DNA of 64,000 nt from Opitutaceae bacterium (GCA_016711225.1 JADJTK010000009.1:186001-250000); one strand, 5' to 3'; positions 1 to 10,108 are shown, counted from the first letter of the stretch. Translations and numbers: made by a program. Notes: generated by a model not told the origin, from the sequence alone.

Positions 1-1414
1 CCGCTATCGGCAGGGCCAGCTCCCAGCGTCCAACGGTGGGCCGCTTGGCATCGGGCGCCGCCACGAGGGCCAGCGGCGTGGTGCGCATCCGTGTGGTGCG
101 TTCGAGCAGATACGGCACTTGGCGGTCGCCGCGGACGAGGCGCAGGTCGGCCAAGTCGGGCTGGCTGAGGGCGAGGGCCTCGGCGTCGAGCTCCAGAATT
201 TGGGCACCGGGCGCGGTGAGCTTGAGGGTACGGCGGTGCTGCCACTTGGTCGCATCGATCGGTCCGCCGAACTCGGGGACGTCGGCCGGGAGCTGGGCGG
301 GGCGGTAGGCGGGATTGGCGGTGCGCTCAGCGGCGGTGGCGGTGGTGGACTTGAGCCGGCCCCAATCGGCAGCGAAAGCGGCCACGTCGTAGCGCGGCGC
401 GGCGGCGCGGGGCGCACCGGCGAAGAGCGTGTAGGTGCCGGCGGCTGGGGCGTCGAAGCCGATGGTCACCGCGCGGAGGCGAGCGACGACGCGCACGACG
501 GCCAGCGGCGGGCTGTCGCCGTTGTCGATGAGGAGCTCAAGGCGGGCGGCAGGGGTGGCGGTTTCGATGCGCAGCGTCGGTTGGGCAAAGCGGCGCCCTC
601 CGGGAAGCTCCAAACGGGCGAGGGTGCCGGTGGCGAGAGTATCCTCGATGACCATGTCGTCCTCCAGTCGTTGGGCCACGAGGCGAACCGAACGTTGGAA
701 GACGCGTTCCCTCGGATCGAGCACGAGTTCGGCGAGGGGGCGGTGCTGGAGGCCGAGGTCGAGGGTGAGCCGGGTCGCGGTGGCTTCCTGCTCGGTGGAT
801 ATGATGGGTACGGGAAGATCGGTGAACACCTCCGGTTCGCCCGCGCCGCTTTCGACCACGACGGCGGTGAGGGGGATGGGGGCCGTGCGCTCGTCCTCGA
901 GGGTGAGGCGGACCGCGCGACCGCGGAGACCAGCGAGCTCGAGCGTGAGCTGTTCGACCCCGTGGCGCGTCCGGAAAACGAGGGCGGAGTCGGCTGCGGG
1001 TTGCCAGCGGCCCGACTCGTCCTGGACCTCGACGGTGGCGCCCTTGATGAAGTCGGTAGCCGGCGTCTCGAGTCGCAGGCGTTGGAGGGACTTCACCTCG
1101 CTGAGGGCGAACTCGGCCACGGTGGCGCGGTCGATCAGTCGCGCCTGTACGGTGACGCGTTCGGTGGTGGGGCGCACGGTGGTGCGCCGTACGAGCGCAA
1201 AGGGGATCTCGGCGCCGTCGGGGCCGAGCAGGCGCAGATCGGCGAGGTCGGTGCGGGCGGCATCGAGGGTCTCGGCCGGGAGGGTGAGGCGCAGCGGGCC
1301 GGCTTGGTCGAGGGTGAAAGACTGGCGGAACTCCCACGCGGCGGAGTCGAAGCCGGCGGCGAGATTAACCGCGGCGAGGGCGGCCAGCGGGACGAGGAGG
1401 CGGAGCAGGTTCAC
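1..1414 (-). CDS. DUF3999-like exported protein (partial, runs off left edge)
   Basis: The frame is open from a GTG at 1414 to the window edge (about 471 codons) with no stop. It begins with a hydrophobic leader (VNLLRLLVPLAALAAVNLAA), followed by a long hydrophilic region rich in beta-type sequence, as expected for a periplasmic domain behind a signal peptide. The GTG overlaps the TGA of the DUF2339 gene by four bases (GTGA), which implies translational coupling. DUF2339 and DUF3999 genes are commonly paired, so the assignment rests mainly on context, signal peptide and size. The function of the family is unknown; a role in the cell envelope is inference. The C-terminal end, where a membrane anchor would be expected, is outside the window. 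Confidence 0.7.
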   Translation of the reverse strand, partial: MNLLRLLVPLAALAAVNLAAGFDSAAWEFRQSFTLDQAGPLRLTLPAETLDAARTDLADLRLLGPDGAEIPFALVRRTTVRPTTERVTVQARLIDRATVAEFALSEVKSLQRLRLETPATDFIKGATVEVQDESGRWQPAADSALVFRTRHGVEQLTLELAGLRGRAVRLTLEDERTAPIPLTAVVVESGAGEPEVFTDLPVPIISTEQEATATRLTLDLGLQHRPLAELVLDPRERVFQRSVRLVAQRLEDDMVIEDTLATGTLARLELPGGRRFAQPTLRIETATPAARLELLIDNGDSPPLAVVRVVARLRAVTIGFDAPAAGTYTLFAGAPRAAAPRYDVAAFAADWGRLKSTTATAAERTANPAYRPAQLPADVPEFGGPIDATKWQHRRTLKLTAPGAQILELDAEALALSQPDLADLRLVRGDRQVPYLLERTTRMRTTPLALVAAPDAKRPTVGRWELALPIA

Positions 1415-4400
1415 GATTTGGGGTCGGGGTTGCTGCGCAGGAAGCGCGCAAAGAGGAAGGAGGCGGCGAGGGCCACGACGGCCACGACGAAGGAGGCGGC
1501 GATGCGGAAGATTTGGTCGAGGTGGGCGAAGTCGTGGACGATCAGTTTCAGGAAGGCGACGCAGAGCAGGGCGATCGCGGCGTAGCGGACGGCGCGCAGG
1601 TGTTGGCGAATACCGGCCAGCAGCAGGACGAGGGCGAACAGAGCCCAGGCGATGGTGTAGGACATGTCGCGGGCGAAGTTTCCGCTGAACTTGAGGCTTA
1701 CGTACGCGCCCGGGGGCGTGAAGTAATCGGCGATCTCGAGGTTCACCAGGGCGAAGGCCAGGATGGTGCCCAGCGTGCCGAGAAGGGCGGGGGCGCTGAA
1801 GCCCAGCACCCGGTCGCGCGGCGGAGCGAGCAGGCGCAGGCCGGCAAAGCAGCACACGGTTGCCGCGCCGTAGGTGAGTAGGATCCAGTTGAAGACCGGC
1901 GTCGGGCTGCGGCTGGCGTAGTGTAGTACCGCGGGATTGATGAGCAGCCGGGCGAATACGGCGACGAGCAGCGCCACGCCCGCCACGCGCAGGCCCGGAT
2001 GCGGGATCCGGTGAAAGAGCCAGAGCAACGCCGCGCCCTCCAATGCCCAGCCGATGGTGATCCAGTGCAGGGAGAACTGCAGCGGGAAGATCAGGGTGAT
2101 GAAGAACAACGTGGAGGCGCCGAACCAGGCGAGGCGGTTGAGCCGGTAGGGGGCATCGGCCGGGATCAGGCGCAGGAGCACAATCAGCCCGAACAGCGGC
2201 GGCAGGGCGCAGATCGCGGCCAGCGCGCCGGGCACGTCGTTGGGCCACACCTTCATGAATCCGCGGTGGATGAGGAAAAAGTGCAACGGCAAGGCGAGTG
2301 CAGCCACCGCCCAGGGCACCTGCTGCTCCAACAAGCGGCGACGCAGGAGGAAGGGCACGACAAGGAAGGCGAGGGCGAAGGCCTGGAACCAGGCCAGGGC
2401 CACGCCCTTGTCTCCGATCATGGACCACTCGCCCCACCAGCAATACTCGACGAGTAGGGTGCCGGCGAAGGCCGCCAGCACCGGCGCGCCGCGGCGGGCG
2501 ACGACGGCGATGCCGTAAAGCAGCACGCCGAGCAGCAGCACCACGCCGAAGATCATCGAGGGATCGGGTTGGCGGAGTTTGAAGACGAGCATCACCAGCA
2601 GCACGAAGGGCAGGGCGGCGGTGGCGTCGGGCAGATAGGCGGACCAATCCGGCGCCGCGACGCCGAGTTTGCCGCCGAAGCGGCGCAGGAGCCAGAGCGT
2701 GCCGGCGCAGAAGAAGATCGAGAAACCGGCGATGAGGAGGAGTTCGCGTCCGCCGCCGGAGAAGCCGGTGGGCAATTGGGAGATGGCTACGCCGAGCACC
2801 AGCAGGGTGAGCAGGAGGGCGGCGCCGAGCGCGGCCAGGGCGCGGGTGAGCGCGGCGGCGGCTAAGGCGAAGAGGTTGAGGAGGAGCACCACTGGCCAGA
2901 TCCACCAGCCGACCTCCTCAAGCTGGGCCAAGGGAATGAGCAAGACGAGCAGGCCCAAGGGAGGGAAGAGTGCACTCCAGCGCCGCGCATCGCTGCCGGG
3001 GTGGAGGCGTTCCTGCACGAAGGGGAAGACGGAGTGCAGAGCGGCGGCGATGACCACGAAGCCAAGGGCCCATGGTAACAGAACCTCAGTTACGGCGGCG
3101 CCGATCCAAACTGCGGCGACGCCGAAGGAGGCCAGCCCGGCGAGCAGCGCCACGCGGGCGAAAGGCCGGTGCAGCGCGCAGACGGCGAGCAGGGCGAGGT
3201 CGGCAAAGAAGATGTTGCCGAGCACCCAGCCGGCGCGTCCCGCCACGGCGGGCAGGCACGAGAAGTAGAAGGAGAAGCCGAGGGCAACGAAGGGAGGGAG
3301 CAGAGCCGAGGCGGCGAGCCAGTCGGAGGCGCGGCCAAGGCGGCGGGCGACGAAGACCGCGAGGGCGAACAGCGCCGCGAAGACGACCAGTACGACGACG
3401 GCGGTGGGGAGTTTCGCGAGCTCGAAGAACTTGCCGGCCCAGCCGAGTTGCATGAGCACGGTGCCGCACGCGGCTAAGGCCGAGAGGTAGTTCCAGCGGC
3501 GGTGCAATACCACGGCCAGTAGACCGATATCCAGCAGGGCGATGAAACCAAAGAGCCCGGGCGCGTTGTCCACGCCGGTGGAAAGCATGACCGGGGTGAG
3601 GAAGCCTCCGAGCAGGCCGAGAATGGCGACGACCTGCGCGTCGAGGCGCACGGCGAGCAGGAAGGCGGTGACGGTGATCAACACCATGAGCGCGCCGGCG
3701 GCCGGCCCTGCGAAGAAGTCGAACTTGTAGTAGGCGCGGCAAGCGAAGGTGACCGCGTAGAGCATCACAATACCGGTGGCAGTGAGCGATTGGCCGGTGG
3801 TGACGAAGTTGCGCCGAATGCTCCACAAGCCGCCGACGACCAGGCCGGCGGCGGTGATGAAGCCCAGGGCGGCGCGCACAGAGGCGGGGATCCAGTTGTG
3901 CTCGAAAGAGTATTTGAGGAAGAAGATCGCAGTGACCAGAAGGGCGCCGCCGCCGAGCCAGGCGAAGAGCTTCACGCCCATGAACTGCTCCCAATTGAAG
4001 GCCGGCTTGGTTTCCGCGGCGATGGGCGGAAGCGGCGGGCGGTGGGCGGAGGGATGGGGGCGGTCTGGGATGGGGGCCGGGATGTCGTCGATGGGTGGAG
4101 GCGTGGTGACGCGCGCGAAAGCGGGTTCTTCCTCGGGCAGCGGAATCGGCGGTGGTGCGATCGGGGTGGCTTCGATTTCCGGGATCGGAGGGGGGCGGGC
4201 GGCAAGCACGACCGGTACGGGGGCCGCAGCGGGCGTTGCGGCGGGGGCGGAGGGCGCAGGGATCGGGGCTGCCGGAGCGGGAGCGACGGGGGCGCCTTCG
4301 GTGATCCGGCGTTGGAGCGCCGCGAGGTCCGCCTCCAGGGTTTTCAGACGCTCACGAACCTCGGTGGCCTCCCGGCGGGCGCCGCTGGCTTTGACCAGGG

Positions 4401-4476
4401 CGACGATGGGCATGACGAGCAGCAGCGCTGCGATACCGAGCAGGACAAAGAGGATCAGGACGATTTCGTCGTTCAT
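1411..4476 (-). CDS. DUF2339 multispanning membrane protein
   Basis: A protein of 1021 residues. It starts with one transmembrane segment (residues about 4-25), then a short coiled coil, a Pro/Ala-rich linker (about 75-170), and then more than twenty predicted hydrophobic helices to the C-terminus. This is the architecture of DUF2339 (predicted membrane protein) and the length is normal for the family. The ATG at 4476 (MNDEIVLILFVLL) is preferred because the membrane segment begins at once; an in-frame start at 4557 would add 27 basic residues. The gene is coupled to the DUF3999-like gene by a four-base overlap. Transport or envelope function is only inferred; no catalytic motif is visible. 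Confidence 0.85.
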   Translation of the reverse strand: MNDEIVLILFVLLGIAALLLVMPIVALVKASGARREATEVRERLKTLEADLAALQRRITEGAPVAPAPAAPIPAPSAPAATPAAAPVPVVLAARPPPIPEIEATPIAPPPIPLPEEEPAFARVTTPPPIDDIPAPIPDRPHPSAHRPPLPPIAAETKPAFNWEQFMGVKLFAWLGGGALLVTAIFFLKYSFEHNWIPASVRAALGFITAAGLVVGGLWSIRRNFVTTGQSLTATGIVMLYAVTFACRAYYKFDFFAGPAAGALMVLITVTAFLLAVRLDAQVVAILGLLGGFLTPVMLSTGVDNAPGLFGFIALLDIGLLAVVLHRRWNYLSALAACGTVLMQLGWAGKFFELAKLPTAVVVLVVFAALFALAVFVARRLGRASDWLAASALLPPFVALGFSFYFSCLPAVAGRAGWVLGNIFFADLALLAVCALHRPFARVALLAGLASFGVAAVWIGAAVTEVLLPWALGFVVIAAALHSVFPFVQERLHPGSDARRWSALFPPLGLLVLLIPLAQLEEVGWWIWPVVLLLNLFALAAAALTRALAALGAALLLTLLVLGVAISQLPTGFSGGGRELLLIAGFSIFFCAGTLWLLRRFGGKLGVAAPDWSAYLPDATAALPFVLLVMLVFKLRQPDPSMIFGVVLLLGVLLYGIAVVARRGAPVLAAFAGTLLVEYCWWGEWSMIGDKGVALAWFQAFALAFLVVPFLLRRRLLEQQVPWAVAALALPLHFFLIHRGFMKVWPNDVPGALAAICALPPLFGLIVLLRLIPADAPYRLNRLAWFGASTLFFITLIFPLQFSLHWITIGWALEGAALLWLFHRIPHPGLRVAGVALLVAVFARLLINPAVLHYASRSPTPVFNWILLTYGAATVCCFAGLRLLAPPRDRVLGFSAPALLGTLGTILAFALVNLEIADYFTPPGAYVSLKFSGNFARDMSYTIAWALFALVLLLAGIRQHLRAVRYAAIALLCVAFLKLIVHDFAHLDQIFRIAASFVVAVVALAASFLFARFLRSNPDPKS

Positions 4477-5047
4477 GGGTTGCGCCACCGCGCGGGGGCA
4501 GGTTTGCAGATGTCGTTGGCGGAGCAAGCCAGCAGGGGCCCTCCAGCGGAGGGACAAATGACGACAGTAGGGGCAAGGGTTCTAGGGGGCGGCATTGCGG
4601 CCCTTGGCGCCGCCTACGGTGTGGCCGCTCCGAGCTCGTCTGGCCCTACGAGGAAGTGATCGAGCCGCCCCCGCTGGTCGGTAGCGCACCGACCGAGGGC
4701 GAATTCTTACACCCCGGATGCAATCTGCAGGGAACCGGCGGCGCTGAAACGGGTTTCAAGAACTGCAGTCACCCGTATTCCCGCAATCCTCGTGAACACC
4801 GTACCCTCCTTGCGCCAGCGCGCCCGCCCCTCGGCGAGCGCGGAGTGCGCCGCGTCGACGAAGGCGGCGGTAACGGCAAATCTGCGTTCGCGGTGGCGCG
4901 CGGCGCGCGCGTGCGCCCGGGACCGGCGCTGCGGGTGGCTTGACCGGAGCGGCGGCGACACCGATGCGCCTGCCGTAAAAAAGAACCACCAAGGCCTTTC
5001 CCGTGGGAACAATTAAAGAGTACGCCAGTCGCAACGAGGTTGAACGC
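4477..5047. other. Intergenic region between divergent DUF2339 and sigma-factor genes
   Basis: About 570 bases separate the two divergent starts. Several short frames cross it on both strands, but none shows a recognisable domain, a ribosome site or neighbour-like composition, so no gene is called. It must hold the promoters for both directions. An A-rich stretch just upstream of the sigma gene (about 5005-5020) is the only AT-rich segment. No convincing hairpin was seen. Confidence 0.5.
5036..5039 (+). promoter_or_regulatory. Ribosome binding site of the ECF sigma gene
   Basis: A GAGG lies eight bases before the ATG at 5048 and decides that start over a GTG at 5003, which has no such site. 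It stands out because most other starts in this window have no Shine-Dalgarno sequence. Confidence 0.6.
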
Positions 5048-5653
5048 ATGTCAACCAAAGCCCAGGACGTCGCCCTCGATCGACTGCTCGTGGACCGGAT
5101 CAAAGCCGGGGACGAGCTGGCCTTCAATGAAATGGTCCGCAAATACTGGGACCGGATCTACTCGATGGTGCACCAGCTCCTGCGCAATCCGCAGGACGCC
5201 GAGGAGGTCACGCAGGATGCGTTCATCCGGGCCCACCGCGGCCTAGGTAACTTCCGTGGCGATGCCGCCTTCTCGACCTGGCTCTACCAGATCGCGACCA
5301 ATCTCGCCCGCAATCGCTACTGGTACTGGTGGCGGCGCAAGCGCGACAAGAGCATCTCCTTCGACCAACCCGTGGGCAACGACGAGGACAGCGCCACCTT
5401 GGCCGAGATCTTTCCCGCCGATGTCGAGACGCCCGACGACATCGCCGTCACCACCGAGTTCACCGAGCGGGTCGCCGAGTGCATGGAGAAACTGGGGAAG
5501 AAGCACCGGGAAATCCTGGTGCTGCGCAATGTGCAAAATCATTCCTACGAGGAGGTCGCCGAGATTCTCGGGATCAGCGTGGGGACCGTAAAGAGCCGCA
5601 TCGCCCGGGCCCGCGAGGCCCTGCGCGAGCTGCTCGGGGAGGACTTCAAATGA
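5048..5653 (+). CDS. RNA polymerase sigma factor, ECF (RpoE-like) family
   Basis: A protein of 201 residues with the two ECF domains. Region 2 is at about residues 15-85 (FNEMVRKYWDRIY, then DAEEVTQDAFIRAHRGL and FSTWLYQIATNLARNRYW). Region 4 is at about 140-195, with a helix-turn-helix reading SYEEVAEILGISVGTVKSRI. The linker is acidic. The length is typical. The start at 5048 is chosen for its GAGG site. The next gene overlaps the stop by four bases (ATGA) and encodes a membrane protein likely to hold this sigma factor at the inner membrane. ECF sigma factors usually drive their own operon, but no target promoter could be identified here. Confidence 0.92.
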   Translation: MSTKAQDVALDRLLVDRIKAGDELAFNEMVRKYWDRIYSMVHQLLRNPQDAEEVTQDAFIRAHRGLGNFRGDAAFSTWLYQIATNLARNRYWYWWRRKRDKSISFDQPVGNDEDSATLAEIFPADVETPDDIAVTTEFTERVAECMEKLGKKHREILVLRNVQNHSYEEVAEILGISVGTVKSRIARAREALRELLGEDFK

Positions 5654-6312
5654 CACACGAAAAATTCATCGAACTGCTCAATCTCTATCTGGACGGCGAT
5701 CTGCCACCGGCCGATGCGGCCGCGCTGGAACGCGAGATTCATGGCAACGTCGAGCGCCGCCGCATCTACCGCCAATATTGCCAGATGCAGAAGGCCTGCA
5801 CGCACCTCGCCGAACGTTTTCGCGAGGAAGCCAGTCCTGCGGCGCAATTTCGCTCCGGGGCGGTGGTGGCAATTCCCCGACGCGCGGGGGGGGAGTGGCT
5901 CCGCTCCTTCGGCCTGGTGGCCAGCGGTGCGCTCGCGGCCTGCGCGGTGTTTGTGGCCATGCGTGTGTCCGTTTCCCAAAACACGGTTCCGAGCGTGGCC
6001 CAGACCGTTGCGGCACCGGTGGCCACAGTGGCGACTGCTCCGCAACCGGCGGTGGCCACCACGACCGTCGCCCTGAGCAACCCCGCTCTTTTCAACAATC
6101 CGTGGGCGGCCGGCCCGGGCGCAGGCCAACGGCTGGTCGGCTTCGCCAAGCTCTCGTCGGCGAAGGGCGGGCCGGTGCTCACCGTCCCTGAGCTGAAATT
6201 GCCGCCGGGCACCGAGGATATGCAGGTCGATCTCCAGCCCTACGGCACACCGCCCGGGGCCGTTCTGCGGATGGAGGAGATCGAGGCGGCGGCGTTCCAG
6301 TTTCCCCGCTGA
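5650..6312 (+). CDS. Membrane-anchored anti-sigma factor-like protein
   Basis: A protein of 220 residues whose ATG overlaps the sigma-factor stop. The N-terminal part (about 1-60: FIELLNLYLDGDLPPADAAA) looks like the small cytoplasmic domain found in anti-sigma factors and zf-HC2-like proteins. A single membrane segment follows at about 95-115 (FGLVASGALAACAVFVAM), then an Ala/Val/Thr-rich periplasmic tail. The usual Hx3Cx2C zinc motif is absent; only a YCQMQKAC stretch is present, so this would be a non-zinc version. Binding to the upstream sigma factor is inferred from coupling and topology. Confidence 0.75.
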   Translation: MTHEKFIELLNLYLDGDLPPADAAALEREIHGNVERRRIYRQYCQMQKACTHLAERFREEASPAAQFRSGAVVAIPRRAGGEWLRSFGLVASGALAACAVFVAMRVSVSQNTVPSVAQTVAAPVATVATAPQPAVATTTVALSNPALFNNPWAAGPGAGQRLVGFAKLSSAKGGPVLTVPELKLPPGTEDMQVDLQPYGTPPGAVLRMEEIEAAAFQFPR

Positions 6313-6366
6313 GGCGCAGGCGCAGGGCGCGAGCCCGACTGCGCGAAATCGTCTGGAGGGCGAGGC

Positions 6367-7431
6367 TCAGCGAGCCGGGGCTGTGTGCCCCTCGACCCAG
6401 CGCCCCTCGATCATGCTCAATACCGGATGGGGTGGGAAGCCCTGCTCGTTGTGGTAGAGCTGCGTGGCGAGAATATCGATCGCCGTGGCCCCGATACGGG
6501 AAAGATTCTGGTTGATGCCCGACGGCTCGGCCACGTTGGCCAGATGCATCTGTTCGACGTCCAGCGCGGCGAAGGCGATGTCGGCGGGGATGCGACAGCC
6601 GCAGCGCTGGAGGGCGAGGTACTGCTTCGGACCGAAACCGATGACGGCATCCGGGCGTTGGCGCTTCAACCAGGCCTTGGTGACGGAGGGCTCCTCCGGA
6701 TCGACGGTGAGCAAAGGCTCGAGACGCGCACCGTCCACCATGTTCTGCGCCGCGCGGTAGCCGCCCAGCCAGCTGTAGCCGACCCGACTGTTCTGCGTGC
6801 TCTCCAGCATGAGGCCGATGCGCCGGTAGCCTAGGCGAACGAGATTTTCGTAGGCCGTGAAGATGCCGTGAAAGTGGTTGTGGGTGGCGCGGTGGAGGTC
6901 GTGGTCCTTGAAGACGTAGCCCAGGCCGACGCAGATCAGCCGGGGCCAGTCGAGTTCGTGCGCGTACACCGGAATCGGAAATGGGGCGATGAGAACCCCG
7001 CGGATGGCCCGCGCTCGCAGCATCCGGCAGGTGGCCGCCGAGGCCCCACCGCCGGGCCCGAGCCAGAACGGCTCGACGCGCATCCCGAGCTTGGGCGCCT
7101 GCTCGCGGGCGCCCTCGAAAAAGCCCACGCACGCGGAGTGCTTCTGCCAGTCGTCGGCGGTGGGACCGCCGCTCAGATAGGCGACCACCTCCGGGACGGA
7201 CCGCTGATGCTTGAGCCTCACCTGTGTCATCAGCGCCGAGACGAGCACGTTGGAATGGTAGCCGAGGTGGTCGGCGACCTGGCGCACGCGCTCGCGCGTG
7301 GCAGCGGGGATGGCGGGGTCGTTGCGCAGACTCAGCGAGACGGTGGTATGGCTGACGCCCGCACTGCGCGCGATCTCGCGGAGTGTGGGCGGGGGCGTAT
7401 TCGGCCGGGGAGGGGGGGGGGCGGGCGGCAC
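6367..7431 (-). CDS. LacI-family transcriptional regulator
   Basis: A protein of 354 residues. The helix-turn-helix at about residues 15-62 (LREIARSAGVSHTTVSLSLR, then a hinge HLGYHSN) is a clear LacI DNA-binding domain. It is followed by a periplasmic-binding-protein-like effector domain of about 280 residues. The start is a GTG at 7431, just after a run of nine G residues on the plus strand. An ATG at 7472 lies in a different frame, so a one-base error in that run could hide the true start. The gene is divergent from the TonB receptor gene. It probably represses the flanking polysaccharide genes until a sugar inducer binds; a shared 15-bp motif supports this. Confidence 0.9.
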   Translation of the reverse strand: MPPAPPPPRPNTPPPTLREIARSAGVSHTTVSLSLRNDPAIPAATRERVRQVADHLGYHSNVLVSALMTQVRLKHQRSVPEVVAYLSGGPTADDWQKHSACVGFFEGAREQAPKLGMRVEPFWLGPGGGASAATCRMLRARAIRGVLIAPFPIPVYAHELDWPRLICVGLGYVFKDHDLHRATHNHFHGIFTAYENLVRLGYRRIGLMLESTQNSRVGYSWLGGYRAAQNMVDGARLEPLLTVDPEEPSVTKAWLKRQRPDAVIGFGPKQYLALQRCGCRIPADIAFAALDVEQMHLANVAEPSGINQNLSRIGATAIDILATQLYHNEQGFPPHPVLSMIEGRWVEGHTAPAR

Positions 7432-7471
7432 GGCGAGGAGTCCAGCGCCGCGCCGGCCGGCGGCAACGCCA

Positions 7472-7486
7472 TTTTACGTGGAAAGC
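7472..7486 (+). promoter_or_regulatory. Candidate LacI operator, site 1
   Basis: The 15-mer TTTTACGTGGAAAGC lies in the divergent region between the LacI gene and the TonB receptor gene. The same 15 bases occur exactly, in reverse complement, before the GH28 gene, and with three mismatches before the MFS gene. A central CG in a partly symmetric TTnnACGTnnAA core is what LacI-family sites look like. Function is inferred from position. Confidence 0.45.
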
Positions 7487-7651
7487 GGCGCTGCGGTGGC
7501 TTCCGCCCCGCCGTCGCCGTCTAGTCCCGGTGTCAGGCCCCCTTCCTGACGCCTCCAGTACGTAGAGCCAGGAAACACCCGCCGGGAATGCCTACTCCCC
7601 TTGTGCGCAGCGCGCCCGACGCGCGCTCGGCGGGAAGCAAACCCAACCGAC

Positions 7652-9972
7652 ATGAACATACCTAAGCAATCCCTACACCAGACCCGGCTGCTGCCGCTCG
7701 CCTGCGCCCTGTTCTCCTCCGCCTCGGCCGCGTTCGCCCAAGCCCCGGCCGCCGCCGCCCCGTCCGCTCTCGCCGAGGACGAGGTAGTCATCCTGCCCGC
7801 CTTCACCGTCTCCGCCTCATCGGAGGATCGCTACCGCTCATCCGACGCCATCTCGGCGGTGCGCGTGCGTGCCCCGCTGATCGATACGCCGAGCTCGCTG
7901 ACGGTCGTGACCCGCGACATGATCGACGACCTGGCGCCGGGCCGCATCTTCGACGTCACCCGCTACGTGGCCGGCGTGCAGGAGGGCCGCGGCATTCAGT
8001 TCCAGGATCGCATGATCATCCGCGGTTTCGAGACGCAGAACGGCGCCCGCACCGTCGACAATTTTCTCCAGTCGGCGGATGCCGACAATATCGAGGAGTC
8101 GATGATCGAGCGCATCGAGGTGACCAAGGGGCCCAACGCCATTCTTTCGCCCTCCGGCGCTCCCGGCGGTTCGATCAACGTCGTCACCAAATCCCCCCTG
8201 TTCGAGGCGAAGCGCAGCCTCACCGCGCAGGTGGGCCTGTTCGACTCGCAGAAGGTCACGCTCGATGTGGCCGGCCCGTTCGCCCCGGGCAGCGCCTTCG
8301 CCTACCGGCTTGTGGGTTCGGTGCAGGACTCGCGCCGGTATTGGTCGGCGGATGCCCGCATCCGCGGCAAGTCGCTCGCCCCGATGGCCTCGTGGCGGAT
8401 TTCCGACAAGACCATGCTCACCGTCAAATTTGTCGGTGCCGAGCACTGGATCTTCCGCGAGCCGCTGTTGATCATCGACCCGAGCGTCACTGCCGACACG
8501 AAACGACCCTCGCTTGCGCCCGGCATCAGCAAGAAGGGACTCAACGGCATCCAGGACTGGAGCCATGTGGGCACGCACAGCGCCGACTTCTTCGCCACTC
8601 TGACCACCAGCCTCACCCAGCACATCAGCCTGCGGTTGGCGGCCAATGGTCGCTACTACTACGAGGACTCCGATCAGGAGTTCCTGGGCACCCCGGGCCT
8701 GAGCAATCGCTACAACCCGTACACCGGGGAGCTGACCCAGAACTATACCTGGGCGCTGGCCAACTCCGCGCTGCCCCATGATGCCACCGCCAACCGCTAC
8801 GTGTCGACCTACTCGGCATTCTTCAATCCCGCCGCCATTCCGGCCCGCGGCGACAAGCAGTGGTCGACCCGGCGCACCGGCAGCTTCCAGGCCGATCTGG
8901 TCGGTAACTACAAGTTCGGGCCGGTGACCTCCCAGACCGTCACCGGGCTCTCCTGGACCCACCAGACCGGCGACACGCGAACAAGAACACCCCCAACGGC
9001 TCGATCCTGATCGATCTGAGCCATCCGGATACCTACGTGTACCCGAACTACCCGGCCGCCTTCTCCTACCGCAACGGCAATTCCTATCAGAATCTGCAGC
9101 TCTACCTGAACCAGCGCTTCGGCTTCTTCGACGACCGGTTCTATGTGACCGGCGGACTGATGGACTACTCGACACTGACGAAGTCGTGGAATGCGCTCAC
9201 CAATAGCGGCTTCAGTGTGCTCGATGACAGCAAGCTGATGTGGACGAGCAGTGCCCTGTTCAAGGTGCGCAAGAACATCTCGCTCTACTACAGCCACTCC
9301 ACGAACTCCTCGCCGGTCATCGCCAACAACAACCCGCTGTGGCGCGACGGCGTACAGGACGAGGCCGGGTTCAAGACCGAGTTCTTCCAGCAGAAGCTCT
9401 CGTTCAACGCCGCCTGGTTCCAGATCAGTCAGACCAAGGTTACCGTGCCCAATCCGGCGCGGCAGACTGATCCGACAGCGCCCGAGCAACTCGTCTCCGA
9501 TCTTAGCAACAACGGCCTCGAGTTCGAGGTGATGGGCAGCCTCACCGAGAATCTCTCCGCGGTGGCGAACTACTCGCACCTGAAGATGCGCGACTCCCTC
9601 GGCCGCCATATCCGCGGTGTGGCCGACGACAACGCCTCTCTGCTGCTCAACTACCGCATCGCCGACGGTCCGTGCAAGGGGCTCTCCTTCACCGGTGGCG
9701 TGATCTACAACGGTCGCCGCGCGGGTGATGCTCCGATCACCTTCACGCCGCTGGGTGAAATCGGGAAGACGAGCTTCTTCCTGGAGCCGCAATACGTGAC
9801 GACTTTCAGCACCAATTACCGCTGGAACAAGTGGGTCTCCACGCGGCTGAACATCGACAACCTCTTCAACAACGAGGGGTACATCGCGGTGGCCGGCGGC
9901 CGGGTTTCCGGCACGGGCATCACGACCTCGACAGGCATCAACGTCCGCCTGACCACGACCGTTTCATTCTGA
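7652..9972 (+). pseudogene. TonB-dependent outer-membrane receptor, one frameshift
   Basis: About 773 residues across two frames. The ATG at 7652 opens a signal peptide ending near AAFAQA, then a TonB-box-like segment (EVVILPAFTVSAS). The plug domain follows (TPSSLTVVTRDMIDDLAPG, IERIEVTKGPNAIL), and then a beta-barrel that ends in phenylalanine (TTTVSF). The first frame stops at 9010, but homology-like sequence continues in another frame from about 8977 (ANKNTPNGSILIDLSHP) to 9972. One missing base near 8974-8977 explains the break, and no other lesion is seen. The protein would import oligosaccharides for the downstream hydrolases. It is either a recent pseudogene or an assembly error. A rho-independent terminator follows. 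Confidence 0.85.
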
Positions 9973-9996
9973 GTGCTCCGGGGGAGTCTGGGACGA

Positions 9997-10031
9997 GGAA
10001 TCCCGGTCCATGGGGGCCGGGATTCCTTTTT
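9997..10031 (+). terminator. Rho-independent terminator after the TonB receptor gene
   Basis: Perfect 10-bp arms GGAATCCCGG (9997-10006) and CCGGGATTCC (10017-10026) enclose a 10-base loop and are followed by five T residues. The element starts 24 bases after the receptor stop. Confidence 0.85.
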
Positions 10032-10093
10032 CTTCCTCCCCGTTGGCGCCCGCTATTGTTTCCACGCCCCGTTCCCTTCGGAAAGGCCGGGCG

Positions 10094-10108
10094 ATTGACG
10101 CGGAAAGC
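10094..10108 (+). promoter_or_regulatory. Candidate LacI operator, site 2
   Basis: ATTGACGCGGAAAGC matches 12 of 15 bases of the motif at 7472-7486, including the CGnGGAAAGC half. It lies about 90 bases before the MFS transporter start and just after the terminator, where the promoter for the transporter-hydrolase operon must be. Confidence 0.35.

Noticed and set aside
119..1585. Long plus-strand open frame over the DUF3999-like region
   Set aside because: It is a shadow of the real minus-strand gene: Gly/Glu/Arg-rich, no domain, no ribosome site. The minus-strand frame has a signal peptide and coupling to DUF2339.
4656..5012. Short frames on both strands before the sigma factor gene
   Set aside because: No domain, no start site and basic or mixed composition; left as intergenic.
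8970..8990. Programmed ribosomal frameshifting in the TonB receptor gene
   Set aside because: No slippery heptamer or downstream structure is apparent, and TonB receptors are not known to use it. A one-base sequence error or mutation is simpler.
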